Below are positions 1 through 8,438 of a stretch of 64,000 bases of DNA, in pieces. The notes under the pieces were generated by a model. The model searched no databases. It worked only from the letters and a program-made list of their open reading frames with translations, and was not told the DNA's origin. The stretch is from Erwinia typographi. GTDB lineage: Bacteria; Pseudomonadota; Gammaproteobacteria; Enterobacterales; Enterobacteriaceae. The position numbers were made by a program, and so were the translations under genes. The stretch is from NCBI RefSeq assembly GCF_000773975.1, contig NZ_JRUQ01000007.1, positions 1 through 64,000 of the forward strand. The letters run 5' to 3'. How positions within the stretch are numbered: position 1 is the stretch's first letter; the number at the start of each line of letters is the position of its first letter.

Positions 1-26
1 GCTATTTAGGACGGGTCACACACGGC

Positions 27-54
27 AAAAAGGCGCTGAAAAGCGCCTTTTTTT
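27..54. terminator. Bidirectional intrinsic terminator
   Basis: A seven-pair stem (AGGCGCT with AGCGCCT) closes a GAAA loop and is flanked by an A run on the left and a T run on the right, so it can end transcription in both directions. On the minus strand it follows the ompW stop codon. On the plus strand it would end a gene entering from left of the window, which cannot be identified from the few bases present. Confidence 0.85.
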
Positions 55-71
55 ATGCCCTTGCCGCGTGG

Positions 72-704
72 TCAGAAGCGGTAACCGGCACCAAAGAAGA
101 AGACGAAAGGATTGATATTGGTATCGATGCTCTGGTGGCCCGCAGGAGAGTCAAAGCCCACTTTGGTTTTAATATTCATGTACCACAGTGAGGCATTCAG
201 CATCCAGTCCGGCGTCAGCTGATAATCCAGACCAACCTGTCCGGCAACCCCCCACGAATTTTTCACGCTCAGATTGCTCAGCCCGGCATCCCGCCCCGTC
301 TGGTTAAAATCGTTATCGTAAAACACGGTGTAGTTCACGCCGACACCGACATAGGGCTGCACCTTGCTGGTATTGTCCATGAAGTACCACTGCGCCATCA
401 GCGTTGGCGGCAGCTGATGCACCGTCGCCAGCGTGCCGGTTGCCGGCAGTCCTACTTTATGCCTGAAGGGCGTAGCCCCCAGCAATTCAATACCGATGTT
501 GTCGGTTGCCATATAGGTGAAGGTCAGGCCCAACTGCGTATTGTTGCTGACGTCGAACTCGCCCAGCCCCAACACGTTGTCAGAGCCGCCGGTAGGACGA
601 ACCGTGGCCGTTCCGGCACGCATGAAGAAATCGCCTGCCTGATGGGCAGAAGCCACTACCGGTAACAATGTCGCCACTGCGATAACCAACGCTTTCACTT
701 TCAT
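72..704 (-). CDS. ompW: Outer-membrane porin OmpW
   Basis: OmpW/AlkL-family eight-stranded outer-membrane beta-barrel, thought to let small hydrophobic or amphipathic compounds through. The start is placed at the ATG at 704, which has a good ribosome site (AGGAGT) just upstream. An in-frame codon at 737 would only add eleven residues in front of the signal peptide. The product is 210 residues. A typical signal peptide spans about residues 1-20 (lysines, hydrophobic stretch, ASA cleavage), and the mature protein begins HQAGDFF. It ends in aromatic AGYRF, as expected for a substrate of the BAM machinery. The gene stands alone, and its upstream region holds a perfect FNR-type palindrome, matching the anaerobic control known for E. 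coli ompW. Confidence 0.95.
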   Translation of the reverse strand: MKVKALVIAVATLLPVVASAHQAGDFFMRAGTATVRPTGGSDNVLGLGEFDVSNNTQLGLTFTYMATDNIGIELLGATPFRHKVGLPATGTLATVHQLPPTLMAQWYFMDNTSKVQPYVGVGVNYTVFYDNDFNQTGRDAGLSNLSVKNSWGVAGQVGLDYQLTPDWMLNASLWYMNIKTKVGFDSPAGHQSIDTNINPFVFFFGAGYRF

Positions 705-831
705 AACCACTCCTTTGCAAATTAAGGTGCGCGCCACTGCGCAGTCGTCTTTTTGATTGGCGACAGTTTCACTCTAATTTTGCAAAAGATCATCTCAATC
801 AATTCTTTCTAACCCCTTAAAAAATATAGAG

Positions 832-845
832 TTGATTTGGATCAA
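832..845. promoter_or_regulatory. FNR box upstream of ompW
   Basis: The sequence TTGATTTGGATCAA matches the FNR consensus TTGATnnnnATCAA at all ten defined bases. It lies about 130 bases before the ompW start, in an AT-rich region. E. coli ompW is known to respond to FNR, so control of ompW is the simplest reading. yciC, which starts at 989 on the other strand, could share it. Confidence 0.75.
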
Positions 846-988
846 TTTACTGACCTTTTTTAACGGCGTCAGCGTCAGTAAATCCTCATCGCCTCTTTAA
901 CCGAAAGTTATGTAAGTCAGGGTGCCAGGTTGCCCACAGACCATGTACAATCGCCGGATCGTAATTATGGGTTTTTCAAGGAGTGTAC

Positions 989-1726
989 ATGTCATTCACG
1001 GCAGGTTCGTTATACCGTGACACCGGGAATTTTTTCCGCCATCAGCTGCTGACCATCGTTCTGATGTCGCTGCTGACCTCATTTATCACCGTGCTGATTG
1101 GCCATGCGTTAACGCCCGGCCCGGATCAGCTCTCGCTTCTGACCGAAGGGGATGCCGGTTCCGGGATGAGCCTGCTGGAGATGGTGCAGAATATGTCGCC
1201 CGATCAGCAGCGCGTGCTGCTGCGCGCTTCCGCCGCCGGAACCTTCGCTTCGCTGATAGGCAATACGCTGCTGCTGGGCGGAATGCTGAGCCTGATCCCA
1301 ATGGTTTCCGCCGGACAGCGGGTGAGCGCCCTGCGCGCCATTGGCGCCTCGGCCCCGACGCTGCCGCGTCTGCTGCTGCTGGTATTCCTGATGACGCTGG
1401 TCATCCAGCTCGGCTTTATGGCGCTGGTGGTGCCAGGACTGGCGCTGGCGGTGCTGCTGTCGCTGTCGCCGGTGATCCTGGCGACCGAAAAGGTCGGCAT
1501 CTTCGGCGCTATGCGCACCAGCATTCGCCTGGTCTGGAGCCAGATGAAGGTCGTCTCGCCAGCCGTTGCCGTGTGGCTGCTGGCGAAGGTGGCGGTTCTG
1601 CTGCTGGCCTCGTCGATGACCGTTCTGCCCGCTAACGTAGCGTCAGTGGTGCTCAACGCGTTGAGTAACCTGATCTCGGCAATACTGGTTATTTATCTGT
1701 ATCGCCTGTATATGCTGTTACGTTAA
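989..1726 (+). CDS. yciC: YciC family inner-membrane protein
   Basis: Polytopic inner-membrane protein of the YciC/UPF0259 family, function not established. The ATG at 989 is preceded at the right distance by AAGGAG and gives 246 residues, against 247 in E. coli. A GTG two codons earlier overlaps that ribosome site and is unlikely. Several hydrophobic helices can be seen: about residues 19-40, 85-110, 125-165, 190-210 and 220-240. A conserved stretch SAGQRVSALRAIGASAP lies before the central helices. It is the first gene of a same-strand run with yciB and yciA. A weak hairpin (GAAGGCGCG with CGCGCCTTC, 1732-1761) lies just after the stop. Confidence 0.93.
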   Translation: MSFTAGSLYRDTGNFFRHQLLTIVLMSLLTSFITVLIGHALTPGPDQLSLLTEGDAGSGMSLLEMVQNMSPDQQRVLLRASAAGTFASLIGNTLLLGGMLSLIPMVSAGQRVSALRAIGASAPTLPRLLLLVFLMTLVIQLGFMALVVPGLALAVLLSLSPVILATEKVGIFGAMRTSIRLVWSQMKVVSPAVAVWLLAKVAVLLLASSMTVLPANVASVVLNALSNLISAILVIYLYRLYMLLR

Positions 1727-1799
1727 TCGCTGAAGGCGCGCCGCAGATGAGACGCGCCTTCACTGCTTAATTTTTTAGCCTGGTACCCGGAAACCTTCT

Positions 1800-2336
1800 A
1801 TGAAGCAGTTACTTGATTTCCTCCCTCTTGTGGTCTTTTTTGTCTTCTACAAGCTGTACGATATTTTCGTTGCCTCCGGCGCGCTGATTGCCGCCACCGC
1901 ACTGGCGCTGGTTGCCAGTTGGCTGCTGTACCGCAGGCTGGAAAAAATGACCATCATCACCTTCGTGCTGGTAGCCGTGTTCGGCACGCTGACGCTGGTC
2001 TTCCATAACGATGAATTCATCAAGTGGAAAGTGACCGTCATCTACACCCTGTTTGCCGCTGCGCTGCTGTTCAGCCAGTTCTGGATGAAGCAGCCGCTGA
2101 TCCAGAGTATGCTCGGTAAAGAGCTGACGCTGCCTGCCTTCGCGTGGAAAAGGCTGAATATAGCCTGGGCGCTGTTCTTCTTTGCCTGCGGTCTGGCAAA
2201 TATTTATGTCGCGTTTTGGCTGTCGCAAGAATTTTGGGTTAATTTTAAAGTGTTCGGTCTGACCGGCCTCACCCTGCTCTTTACCGTCATCAGCGGTCTG
2301 TATATCTATCGCCTGATGCCACAAGAAGAAAAATAA
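1800..2336 (+). CDS. yciB: Inner-membrane septation-associated protein YciB
   Basis: YciB (IspZ family) is a small inner-membrane protein linked to cell-envelope integrity and septation, reported to interact with elongation and division proteins; its biochemical role is unclear. The product is 178 residues, the usual family length, with about five transmembrane segments. The N-terminus, rich in F, L and V around [17 protein letters not shown], is typical of the family. The C-terminus carries the usual short charged tail. It sits between yciC and yciA, and the three may be co-transcribed. A hairpin GCCCGG/CCGGGC followed by TTT (2349-2370) in the gap to yciA could partly attenuate read-through. 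Confidence 0.95.
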   Translation: MKQLLDFLPLVVFFVFYKLYDIFVASGALIAATALALVASWLLYRRLEKMTIITFVLVAVFGTLTLVFHNDEFIKWKVTVIYTLFAAALLFSQFWMKQPLIQSMLGKELTLPAFAWKRLNIAWALFFFACGLANIYVAFWLSQEFWVNFKVFGLTGLTLLFTVISGLYIYRLMPQEEK

Positions 2337-2398
2337 AATAAATTCAGCGCCCGGCAACTGTCCGGGCTTTGCGCAGTAATTGACTGAGAAGCATAACA

Positions 2399-2830
2399 AT
2401 GAGCGATGACGATAACCGAGTCCCGCAGGGCGAAATGGTGCTGCGTACCTTAGCTATGCCTGCTGATACCAATGCGAACGGCGATATCTTTGGCGGCTGG
2501 CTGATGTCGCAAATGGATATCGGTGGCGCGATTCTGGCCAAGGAGATTGCCGGTGGCCGCGTAGTGACCGTTCGGGCCGATGGCATGACCTTCCTTAAGC
2601 CGGTGGCCGTGGGCGATGTGGTCAGTTGCCATGCCCGCTGTATTCGCACTGGCTCCAGTTCCATTACCATCAACGTTGAGGTCTGGATTAAAAAGGTGGC
2701 CTCCGAACCGATTGGCCAGCGCTATTGCACCACCGAAGCCGTCTTTATTTACGTTGCCGTCGACAGCGCAGGAAAATCCCGCGCGCTACCCGAGGGTAAA
2801 AACCACTTTCAGTACGACGAGCAGGGATAA
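2399..2830 (+). CDS. yciA: Acyl-CoA thioesterase YciA
   Basis: Hotdog-fold acyl-CoA thioester hydrolase of the YciA type, which cleaves a wide range of acyl-CoA esters in the cytoplasm and buffers the CoA pool. The product is 143 residues, slightly longer than the E. coli protein at its C-terminus. The N-terminal block with NGDIFGGWLMSQMD is the family signature. It carries the catalytic acidic residue and the start of the hotdog helix. The gene follows yciB by 62 bases on the same strand and ends facing tonB. A pair of GGCACCTCA/TGAGGTGCC arms separates the two convergent genes. Confidence 0.95.
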   Translation: MSDDDNRVPQGEMVLRTLAMPADTNANGDIFGGWLMSQMDIGGAILAKEIAGGRVVTVRADGMTFLKPVAVGDVVSCHARCIRTGSSSITINVEVWIKKVASEPIGQRYCTTEAVFIYVAVDSAGKSRALPEGKNHFQYDEQG

Positions 2831-2849
2831 ACCGACAGAGAGAGTGAAA

Positions 2850-2892
2850 GGCACCTCAGCTGACAGGGCGTCATGCGGAGCGTTGAGGTGCC
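2850..2892. terminator. Hairpin between convergent yciA and tonB
   Basis: Nine-base arms GGCACCTCA (2850-2858) and TGAGGTGCC (2884-2892) can pair around a 25-base loop. A short GTTT follows on the plus strand and CTTTC on the minus strand. It lies exactly between the two convergent stop codons, so a shared terminator is the likely role, although the T runs are weak. Confidence 0.5.
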
Positions 2893-2904
2893 GTTTGCTT
2901 AGCG

Positions 2905-3636
2905 TTACTCCAGGCTGGTGCCGCCGTTGATTTTGAAAATGATGTTCATGGTCAAATCTTTGCCTGGCTTATTCGCTTCATATCGCCATTTCTTCATCGC
3001 CTGCTTTACCTCACGCTCAAACATATTGCGCGGCTCCGCGGAGAGAATGCGAATATTATCCACCTGTCCCTGGCTGTCGACGTCAAACTGCACCCTCACG
3101 CGGCCTTCCATGCGCAACGCAAAGGCACGGGCCGGATAGGCTGGCTTACCTACGCTCAGCGCCTTAGGTCCGCTGGAGATGGAGGTAGACGGCGCCGGAG
3201 ACGTTTTAGGCGCGGTCGACGGCTTAAGCGCCGTGGCGGTCTTCTCAGTATTCAGCGGCGCAGTCTGGCGCGGCTCGGTGCGCGGCTTGATCTCTTTCTT
3301 CGGTTTAACCACTTCCTTTTTCACCGGCTTCGGCTTAGGTTTAGGCACCTCAGGCTTAGGGATCGGAACGGGTTCGGGCTTTGGCGGCTCCGGCTCAGGG
3401 ACCGGCTCGGGCTCAGGTTCAGGTTCCGCCACCGGCTGCGGCGCAGGCTGAGGTTCCGGCTGCACTTCAGGTGCGACCATTGACACGCTTATCGGCTGAG
3501 ACGCTTTCGGCACTTCAACAACCTGGTGAAAAGAAGCATAAAGTATCCCCCCAATCACTACGGCATGTAGCCCCAGCGAAAACAGCATCGGCAGCGAAAC
3601 ACGGCTGGGTAAAGAATTTTCTGCAAGCGTCGTCAT
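2905..3636 (-). CDS. tonB: Energy transducer TonB
   Basis: TonB couples the proton motive force sensed by ExbB-ExbD to TonB-dependent outer-membrane receptors for iron chelates and vitamin B12. Translation from the ATG at 3636 gives 243 residues. The single membrane anchor covers about residues 16-34 and holds the conserved Ser20/His24 pair (equivalent to Ser16/His20 of E. coli). It is followed by a long Pro-Glu then Pro-Lys periplasmic spacer, about residues 50-125. The C-terminal receptor-binding domain includes YPARAFALRMEGRVRV and the ANMFEREV-like region. An in-frame extension to 3768 has no ribosome site and would spoil the anchor position. A Fur-type palindrome lies upstream, in keeping with iron control. 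Confidence 0.96.
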   Translation of the reverse strand: MTTLAENSLPSRVSLPMLFSLGLHAVVIGGILYASFHQVVEVPKASQPISVSMVAPEVQPEPQPAPQPVAEPEPEPEPVPEPEPPKPEPVPIPKPEVPKPKPKPVKKEVVKPKKEIKPRTEPRQTAPLNTEKTATALKPSTAPKTSPAPSTSISSGPKALSVGKPAYPARAFALRMEGRVRVQFDVDSQGQVDNIRILSAEPRNMFEREVKQAMKKWRYEANKPGKDLTMNIIFKINGGTSLE

Positions 3637-3674
3637 AATCTTTCTGCTGTAAGAATTGAAGCGTAAGTTTAAAT

Positions 3675-3693
3675 GCAAATAGCAATCAGTTTC
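3675..3693 (-). promoter_or_regulatory. Candidate Fur box of tonB
   Basis: Read on the minus strand, GAAACTGATTGCTATTTGC matches the 19-base Fur consensus at about 11 positions and lies about 40-60 bases before the tonB start. Fur repression of tonB is established in E. coli. Assignment here rests on position and partial match only. Confidence 0.5.
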
Positions 3694-3842
3694 AATAAAC
3701 TCTCTGCTTAAGCACCCCGATTTCGTCAGAAAAATCGTGTTGCGACGATGCGAATCAAGCCTGCGCACGCTTTCGTTTGCAGTTAGCTCAGCGATGACTT
3801 AACGTGAGTGCCGATATTATTGTCCTGACAGGAGTTGTAAAC

Positions 3843-4139
3843 GTGCTCTACGTAATCTACGCGGAAGATAATGCTGATTCTCTGGAAAAGCGAACTGCTG
3901 TGCGCCCTGCCCACCTTGCGCGTCTGCAACTGCTGCACGATGAAGGCCGCCTGATTCTGGCTGGCCCGATGCCGGCGGTCGACAGCAACGATCCGGGGAA
4001 AGCGGGCTTCAGCGGCTCCACCATTGTGGCCGAGTTCAGCTCGCTGGAAGAGGCTCAGTCCTGGGCACAGGACGATCCCTATATTGCGGCGGGCGTCTAC
4101 AAACAGGTTGCCGTCAAGCCGTTCAAACGCGTGTTCTGA
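3843..4139 (+). CDS. yciI: YciI family protein
   Basis: Small cytoplasmic alpha/beta protein of the YciI superfamily (dimeric, ferredoxin-like), without a proven substrate. The start is a GTG at 3843 preceded by AGGAG about eight bases upstream. This gives 98 residues, exactly the E. coli length, starting (M)[16 protein letters not shown]. The longer frame from 3804 would add thirteen residues unlike the family. Conserved features are [22 protein letters not shown] and the C-terminal VKPFKRVF. It lies between divergent tonB and convergent yciY. Confidence 0.93.
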   Translation: MLYVIYAEDNADSLEKRTAVRPAHLARLQLLHDEGRLILAGPMPAVDSNDPGKAGFSGSTIVAEFSSLEEAQSWAQDDPYIAAGVYKQVAVKPFKRVF

Positions 4140-4151
4140 CAGCGTTAGCAC

Positions 4152-4179
4152 CGCCTGATGAACAGCCGTTCATCAGGCG
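4152..4179. terminator. Perfect hairpin between yciI and yciY
   Basis: CGCCTGATGAAC (4152-4163) and GTTCATCAGGCG (4168-4179) form a perfect 12-pair stem with a four-base AGCC loop. It sits between the stop codons of convergent yciI and yciY, so a terminator or RNA-stabilising 3' hairpin is likely. No T run follows on either strand, so it is not a classical intrinsic terminator. Confidence 0.5.
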
Positions 4180-4186
4180 CAGTACG

Positions 4187-4366
4187 TCAGAAGTCGCCAG
4201 TCTGAGTAATAAACAGAATAGATCGCCGCTGCTGCTGGCTAAGCTGATGACGGATAGTGTGCATCCGGCCATATCTCCGCGACTGCCCTTCCAGCCAGCG
4301 CGCCCGCCGCCGCTGAACCTGACGCAACATACGCCAGCGTCCGACTTCATTTCTACTCCGTCTCAT
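4187..4366 (-). CDS. yciY: Small basic protein YciY
   Basis: A 59-residue frame, found by direct reading, between yciI and cls, where E. coli carries yciY. The product begins MRRSRNEVGRWRMLRQ and continues with WLEGQSRR, closely matching E. coli YciY (MKRSRTEVGRWRM..., WLEGQSRR). It is strongly basic, with about 17 arginines, and has no membrane segment. The function is unknown. The start ATG at 4366 has GAGGG upstream. Arginine richness could suggest nucleic-acid binding, but that is only a guess. Conservation of both sequence and position supports a real gene. Confidence 0.85.
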   Translation of the reverse strand: MRRSRNEVGRWRMLRQVQRRRARWLEGQSRRYGRMHTIRHQLSQQQRRSILFITQTGDF

Positions 4367-4516
4367 CTTGCCCTCTACGTGGTAAAAAACTCGCGCCGCA
4401 TTATAGACCTTTCTTTCTGCAGGCCAGGTCCGATGACTTTAAAAAGGAAAAGGTTTCGCCCGTTGTAATCAACACGTAAACTCCCTCTATTCAAGCGTGA
4501 ACAGGATTTCCACTTA

Positions 4517-5977
4517 ATGACGACGTTTTATACAGTGCTCAGCTGGCTGCTGATCTTCGGTTACTGGCTATTGATTGCCGGGGTAACGCTGCGCATTCTG
4601 ATGAAGCGCCGTGCCGTGCCCTCCGCTATGGCCTGGCTGCTGATAATTTATATTCTGCCGCTGGTGGGGATCATTGCTTATCTGTCGTTCGGCGAGTTGC
4701 ATCTGGGAAAGCGCCGTGCCGAACGCGCCCGTACCATGTGGCCCTCCACCGCCAGATGGCTTAGCGACCTCAAATCCTGTCACCATATCTTCGCCGATGA
4801 AAACAGCGACGTTGCCCGTTCGCTGTTTCAGCTGTGCGAAAATCGCCAGGGCGTGGCTGGCGTCAAAGGTAACCAGCTACAGCTGCTGACGTCCACCGAT
4901 GATACGCTGCAAGCGCTGGTGCGCGATATCCAACTGGCCCGTCATAATATCGAGATGGTCTTTTATATCTGGCAGCCGGGCGGCAAGGCGGATGAGGTTG
5001 CGGAGGCGCTGATGGCGGCCGCGCGCCGCGGCGTGCATTGCCGTCTGATGCTGGACTCCGCTGGCAGCGTGCAGTTTTTCCGCAGCCCGTGGGCGACCAT
5101 GATGCGCAACGCCGGTGTGGATGTGGTGGAGTCGTTAAAAGTCAGCCTGATGCGCGTGTTCCTGCGCAGAATGGATCTGCGCCAGCATCGCAAAGTGGTA
5201 CTGATTGATAACTATGTAGCCTACACGGGCAGCATGAACCTGGTCGATCCCCGCTATTTCAAGCAGGACGCGGGCGTCGGCCAGTGGATAGACCTGATGG
5301 CGCGTATGGAAGGCCCGGTGGCCACCACCATGGGGATTATCTACTCCTGCGACTGGGAAATTGAAACCGGCAAGCGGATTTTACCGCCACCTCCCGATGC
5401 CAACATCATGCCTTTTGAACAGGAGAGCGGCCATACTATCCAGGTGATCGCCTCCGGTCCCGGCTTCCCGGAGGACCTTATCCATCAGGCGCTGCTGACT
5501 GCGGTTTATTCCGCACGCGAGCAGCTGATTATGACCACGCCCTACTTTGTGCCCAGCGAGGACCTGCTGCACGCTATCTGTACCGCCGCCCTGCGCGGCG
5601 TAGACGTCAGCATTATCGTGCCGCGTCACAACGATTCACTGCTGGTTGGCTGGGCAAGTCGGGCGTTTTTTGCCGAACTGCTGGCCGCCGGGGTCAAAAT
5701 TTATCAATTCGAAGATGGCCTGCTGCACACCAAGAGCGTGCTGGTTGACGGGCAGCTCAGCCTGGTGGGCACGGTCAATCTCGATATGCGCAGCCTGTGG
5801 CTGAACTTTGAGATTACCCTGGTGATTGATGATGACGGATTCGGCGACGATCTGGCCCACGTTCAGGATGATTATATCGCCCGTTCGCGGCTGGTCGACG
5901 CTCAGCGCTGGTCACGGCGCGCCTACTGGCAGCGAATTGCTGAACGACTGTTTTACTTCTTCAGCCCGTTGCTGTAA
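4517..5977 (+). CDS. cls: Cardiolipin synthase A
   Basis: Inner-membrane phospholipase-D-family enzyme that condenses two phosphatidylglycerol molecules to cardiolipin and glycerol. It is 486 residues long, as in E. coli ClsA. Two N-terminal transmembrane helices (about residues 5-25 and 38-58) precede two HKD catalytic motifs. The first is [18 protein letters not shown], about residues 224-241. The second is [18 protein letters not shown], about residues 404-421. Both keep the His, Lys and Asp needed for catalysis. yciU follows after 35 bases and is probably co-transcribed. Confidence 0.97.
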   Translation: MTTFYTVLSWLLIFGYWLLIAGVTLRILMKRRAVPSAMAWLLIIYILPLVGIIAYLSFGELHLGKRRAERARTMWPSTARWLSDLKSCHHIFADENSDVARSLFQLCENRQGVAGVKGNQLQLLTSTDDTLQALVRDIQLARHNIEMVFYIWQPGGKADEVAEALMAAARRGVHCRLMLDSAGSVQFFRSPWATMMRNAGVDVVESLKVSLMRVFLRRMDLRQHRKVVLIDNYVAYTGSMNLVDPRYFKQDAGVGQWIDLMARMEGPVATTMGIIYSCDWEIETGKRILPPPPDANIMPFEQESGHTIQVIASGPGFPEDLIHQALLTAVYSAREQLIMTTPYFVPSEDLLHAICTAALRGVDVSIIVPRHNDSLLVGWASRAFFAELLAAGVKIYQFEDGLLHTKSVLVDGQLSLVGTVNLDMRSLWLNFEITLVIDDDGFGDDLAHVQDDYIARSRLVDAQRWSRRAYWQRIAERLFYFFSPLL

Positions 5978-6012
5978 AACGAGCGGAATTGCACAGCGCC
6001 CGCAGGGGCATT

Positions 6013-6348
6013 ATGGGAAATGTTATGGATTTAAATAACCGCCTTACCGAAGATGAGACCCTTGAACAGGCCTACGATATATTCCTCGAACTGGCGGGCG
6101 ATAATCTTGATCCGGCCGATATCATTCTGTTCAACCTTCAGTTTGAAGAGCGCGGCGGCGCCGAGCTGTTTGACCCTTCTGATGACTGGTCAGAACACGT
6201 AGATTATGACCTGAACCCGGACTTCTTTGCTGAGGTAGTGATTGGTCTGGGCGATGCCGACGGCGAGCCAATCAACGATGTTTTTGCCCGCGTGCTGCTG
6301 TGTCGCGAAAAGGATCACAAGCTTTGCCATATTCTGTGGCGTGAATAG
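6013..6348 (+). CDS. yciU: YciU family protein
   Basis: Acidic cytoplasmic protein of the YciU (DUF440/UPF0263) family, described as a possible double-stranded-DNA mimic; the biological role is unproven. The start chosen at ATG 6013 has AGGGG just upstream and gives 111 residues. An ATG at 6025 would give the core [15 protein letters not shown] that begins most homologues (E. coli 109 residues), so the exact start is uncertain by four codons. The [19 protein letters not shown] block and C-terminal [14 protein letters not shown] are strongly conserved. It follows cls on the same strand and is closed by a strong terminator. Confidence 0.93.
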   Translation: MGNVMDLNNRLTEDETLEQAYDIFLELAGDNLDPADIILFNLQFEERGGAELFDPSDDWSEHVDYDLNPDFFAEVVIGLGDADGEPINDVFARVLLCREKDHKLCHILWRE

Positions 6349-6376
6349 CGACCTCAGGCTGAAGCAGACAGACAGT

Positions 6377-6406
6377 AAAAGGCCGGGCATTTGCCCGGCC
6401 TTTTCG
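6377..6406. terminator. Bidirectional terminator between yciU and oppF
   Basis: AAAAGGCCGGGCA and TGCCCGGCCTTTT form a strong GC-rich stem with a two-base TT centre, flanked by A and T runs. It lies between the convergent yciU and oppF and can end both. Confidence 0.9.
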
Positions 6407-6412
6407 TTTCCG

Positions 6413-7414
6413 CTAAAGCGGATCGACCTTCAGGCAGGAGACCGCATGATGAAAGCTCCCCTCCAGCAGCGGACGGGTTTTGGCGCATTCCGGCCCGGCA
6501 ATCGGACAGCGCGTGCGGAAGACGCAGCCGGAGGGCGGATTGATTGGGGAAGGCAATTCCCCTTCCAGCAGCTGAATCGTCTTGTTTTTTTCCAGATCGG
6601 GATCGGGGATCGGCACGGCTGACATCAGCGCGCGGGTATAGGGATGCTGCGGATTCTGATAAACCTCTTTATAGGTTCCCAGCTCCACCGCATGGCCCAG
6701 ATACATCACCAGCACGCGATCAGAAATATGCTTCACCACCGCCAGGTCATGAGCGATGAAGATCAGCGATAGCCCCATCTCACGCTGCAATTTTTGCAGC
6801 AGGTTGACCACCTGAGCCTGAATCGACACGTCAAGCGCCGAAACCGGTTCGTCACAGATAATCAGCTTCGGTTCAAGGATCAGCGCCCTGGCGATGCCGA
6901 TACGCTGGCACTGCCCGCCGGAGAACTCATGGGGATAGCGGTTGATCAGGTTAGGCAGCAGCCCTACCTTCATCATCATCGCTTTAACCCGCTCCTTCAC
7001 TTCCTGACGCGCCATTTTCGGCTGGTAGGTGCGCAGCGGCTCGGCGATGATATCGCCAATGGTCATCCTTGGGTTTAGCGAGGCCAGCGGGTCCTGGAAA
7101 ATCATCTGAATATCGCTGCGCGCCCTGCGCCACTCCTCTTCGCTCTGTCCCAGCAGATTGCGCCCCAGCCAGGCTACGCGGCCTTCCGTTGCCTTCACCA
7201 GCCCGATGATAGCGCGGGCCAGCGTCGACTTGCCGCAGCCGGACTCGCCGACCACGCCCAGCGTCTCGCCTTCGTAAAGACGCAGGCTGACGCCATCCAC
7301 CGCCTTCAGGGTTTTTGACGGCTGCCAGAACCACTGTTTGCCGTCCTTAATGTCAAAATGCACTTTCAGATCGGCAATTTCTAACAGCACTTTCTTTTCC
7401 GCTACCGCGCTCAT
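6413..7414 (-). CDS. oppF: Oligopeptide ABC transporter ATPase OppF
   Basis: One of the two ATPases that power the OppABCDF oligopeptide importer, acting on the cytoplasmic face of OppB-OppC. The 333 residues carry Walker A GESGCGKST, the ABC signature SGGQCQRIG, Walker B LIICDEPVSALD and the switch histidine in IAHDLAVVK. The C-terminal peptide-transporter extension has cysteines (CVFRTRCP, PEC, SC) of the kind reported to hold an iron-sulfur cluster in OppD/DppD-type proteins. Its ATG overlaps the oppD stop by four bases, indicating translational coupling. It is the last gene of the operon before the shared terminator. Confidence 0.97.
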   Translation of the reverse strand: MSAVAEKKVLLEIADLKVHFDIKDGKQWFWQPSKTLKAVDGVSLRLYEGETLGVVGESGCGKSTLARAIIGLVKATEGRVAWLGRNLLGQSEEEWRRARSDIQMIFQDPLASLNPRMTIGDIIAEPLRTYQPKMARQEVKERVKAMMMKVGLLPNLINRYPHEFSGGQCQRIGIARALILEPKLIICDEPVSALDVSIQAQVVNLLQKLQREMGLSLIFIAHDLAVVKHISDRVLVMYLGHAVELGTYKEVYQNPQHPYTRALMSAVPIPDPDLEKNKTIQLLEGELPSPINPPSGCVFRTRCPIAGPECAKTRPLLEGSFHHAVSCLKVDPL

Positions 7415-8427
7415 ACCAGCTCCTCCGCGGGTTTAAAGCAGGCACGCAGGCGTCCTTCGCCAAAAGGCTCCAGCGGCGGCGCGGTGGCACAAATCGCCAT
7501 GGAATGCTGGCAGCGCGGCTGGAACGGGCAGCCTGGGGGCAGACGCAGCAGGTTTGGCGGGTTGCCTGCGATGGTGACCAGGGTCTCGCCTTCCTCGGCA
7601 TCCAGCCGCGGAACGGCATTCAGCAGGCCAATTGAATAAGGATGCGTAGGCCGGTAAAACACGTCGCGCGAGGTGCCGTATTCCATCGTCCGACCGGCAT
7701 ACATCACCAGCACGCGATCGCAGATGCCCGCCACCACGCCCAGATCGTGGGTGATCATAATGATAGCCGTATTGAATTCGCGCTTGAGGTCGTTCAGCAA
7801 AGTCATGATCTGCGCCTGTACCGTCACGTCCAGCGCGGTGGTCGGCTCGTCGGCAATCAGCAGTTTAGGACGGCACAGCAGCGCCATAGCGATCATCACG
7901 CGCTGGCGCATCCCGCCGGAAAACTCGTGCGGGAACATCTTCATGCGCTTGCGCGCCTCCGGCATTTTAACCGCGTCCAGCATACGCACGGACTCTTCAA
8001 AAGCCTGCGCGCTACCCATCCCCTTGTGTAGCTTGAGGACTTCCATCAGCTGCTCACCCACCTTCATGTAGGGATTAAGCGAAGTCATCGGGTCCTGAAA
8101 AATCATCGCCATCTGCTCGGCTCGCAGGCGATTCAGCTGCTTTTCGGGCAGGTTAAGGATCTCTTTGCCGTTAAACAGCGCCGAGCCGCCAATGCGCCCG
8201 TTGCTGGCCAGCAGGCCCATCAGGGCGAAGGCGGTCTGCGACTTGCCGGAGCCGGACTCGCCAACGATACCGAGGGTTTCCCCGGCGCGCAGGTTGAAGT
8301 TCAGATCGTTCACGGCCGTGACGTCGCCGTCAGGCGTGCCGAAGGTCACGCGCAGGTCCTTCACGTCGAGCAGAAGGTCGGTTCCCGCTTTCTTTGCCAT
8401 TACTGGCTGCATTTCAATTACGCTCAT
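7411..8427 (-). CDS. oppD: Oligopeptide ABC transporter ATPase OppD
   Basis: Partner ATPase of OppF in the oligopeptide importer. It is 338 residues long with Walker A GESGSGKSQ, signature SGGMRQRVM, Walker B LLIADEPTTALD and ITHDLGVV switch region. The C-terminal extension carries CPFQPRCQHSMAIC, the cysteine set typical of this subfamily. The N-terminal segment (about residues 1-18) precedes the first strand and is variable in the family. The start ATG at 8427 follows the oppC stop by 11 bases, with a GGAGTT-type ribosome site in the gap. Confidence 0.97.
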   Translation of the reverse strand: MSVIEMQPVMAKKAGTDLLLDVKDLRVTFGTPDGDVTAVNDLNFNLRAGETLGIVGESGSGKSQTAFALMGLLASNGRIGGSALFNGKEILNLPEKQLNRLRAEQMAMIFQDPMTSLNPYMKVGEQLMEVLKLHKGMGSAQAFEESVRMLDAVKMPEARKRMKMFPHEFSGGMRQRVMIAMALLCRPKLLIADEPTTALDVTVQAQIMTLLNDLKREFNTAIIMITHDLGVVAGICDRVLVMYAGRTMEYGTSRDVFYRPTHPYSIGLLNAVPRLDAEEGETLVTIAGNPPNLLRLPPGCPFQPRCQHSMAICATAPPLEPFGEGRLRACFKPAEELV

Positions 8428-8438
8428 CGGGAAACTCC

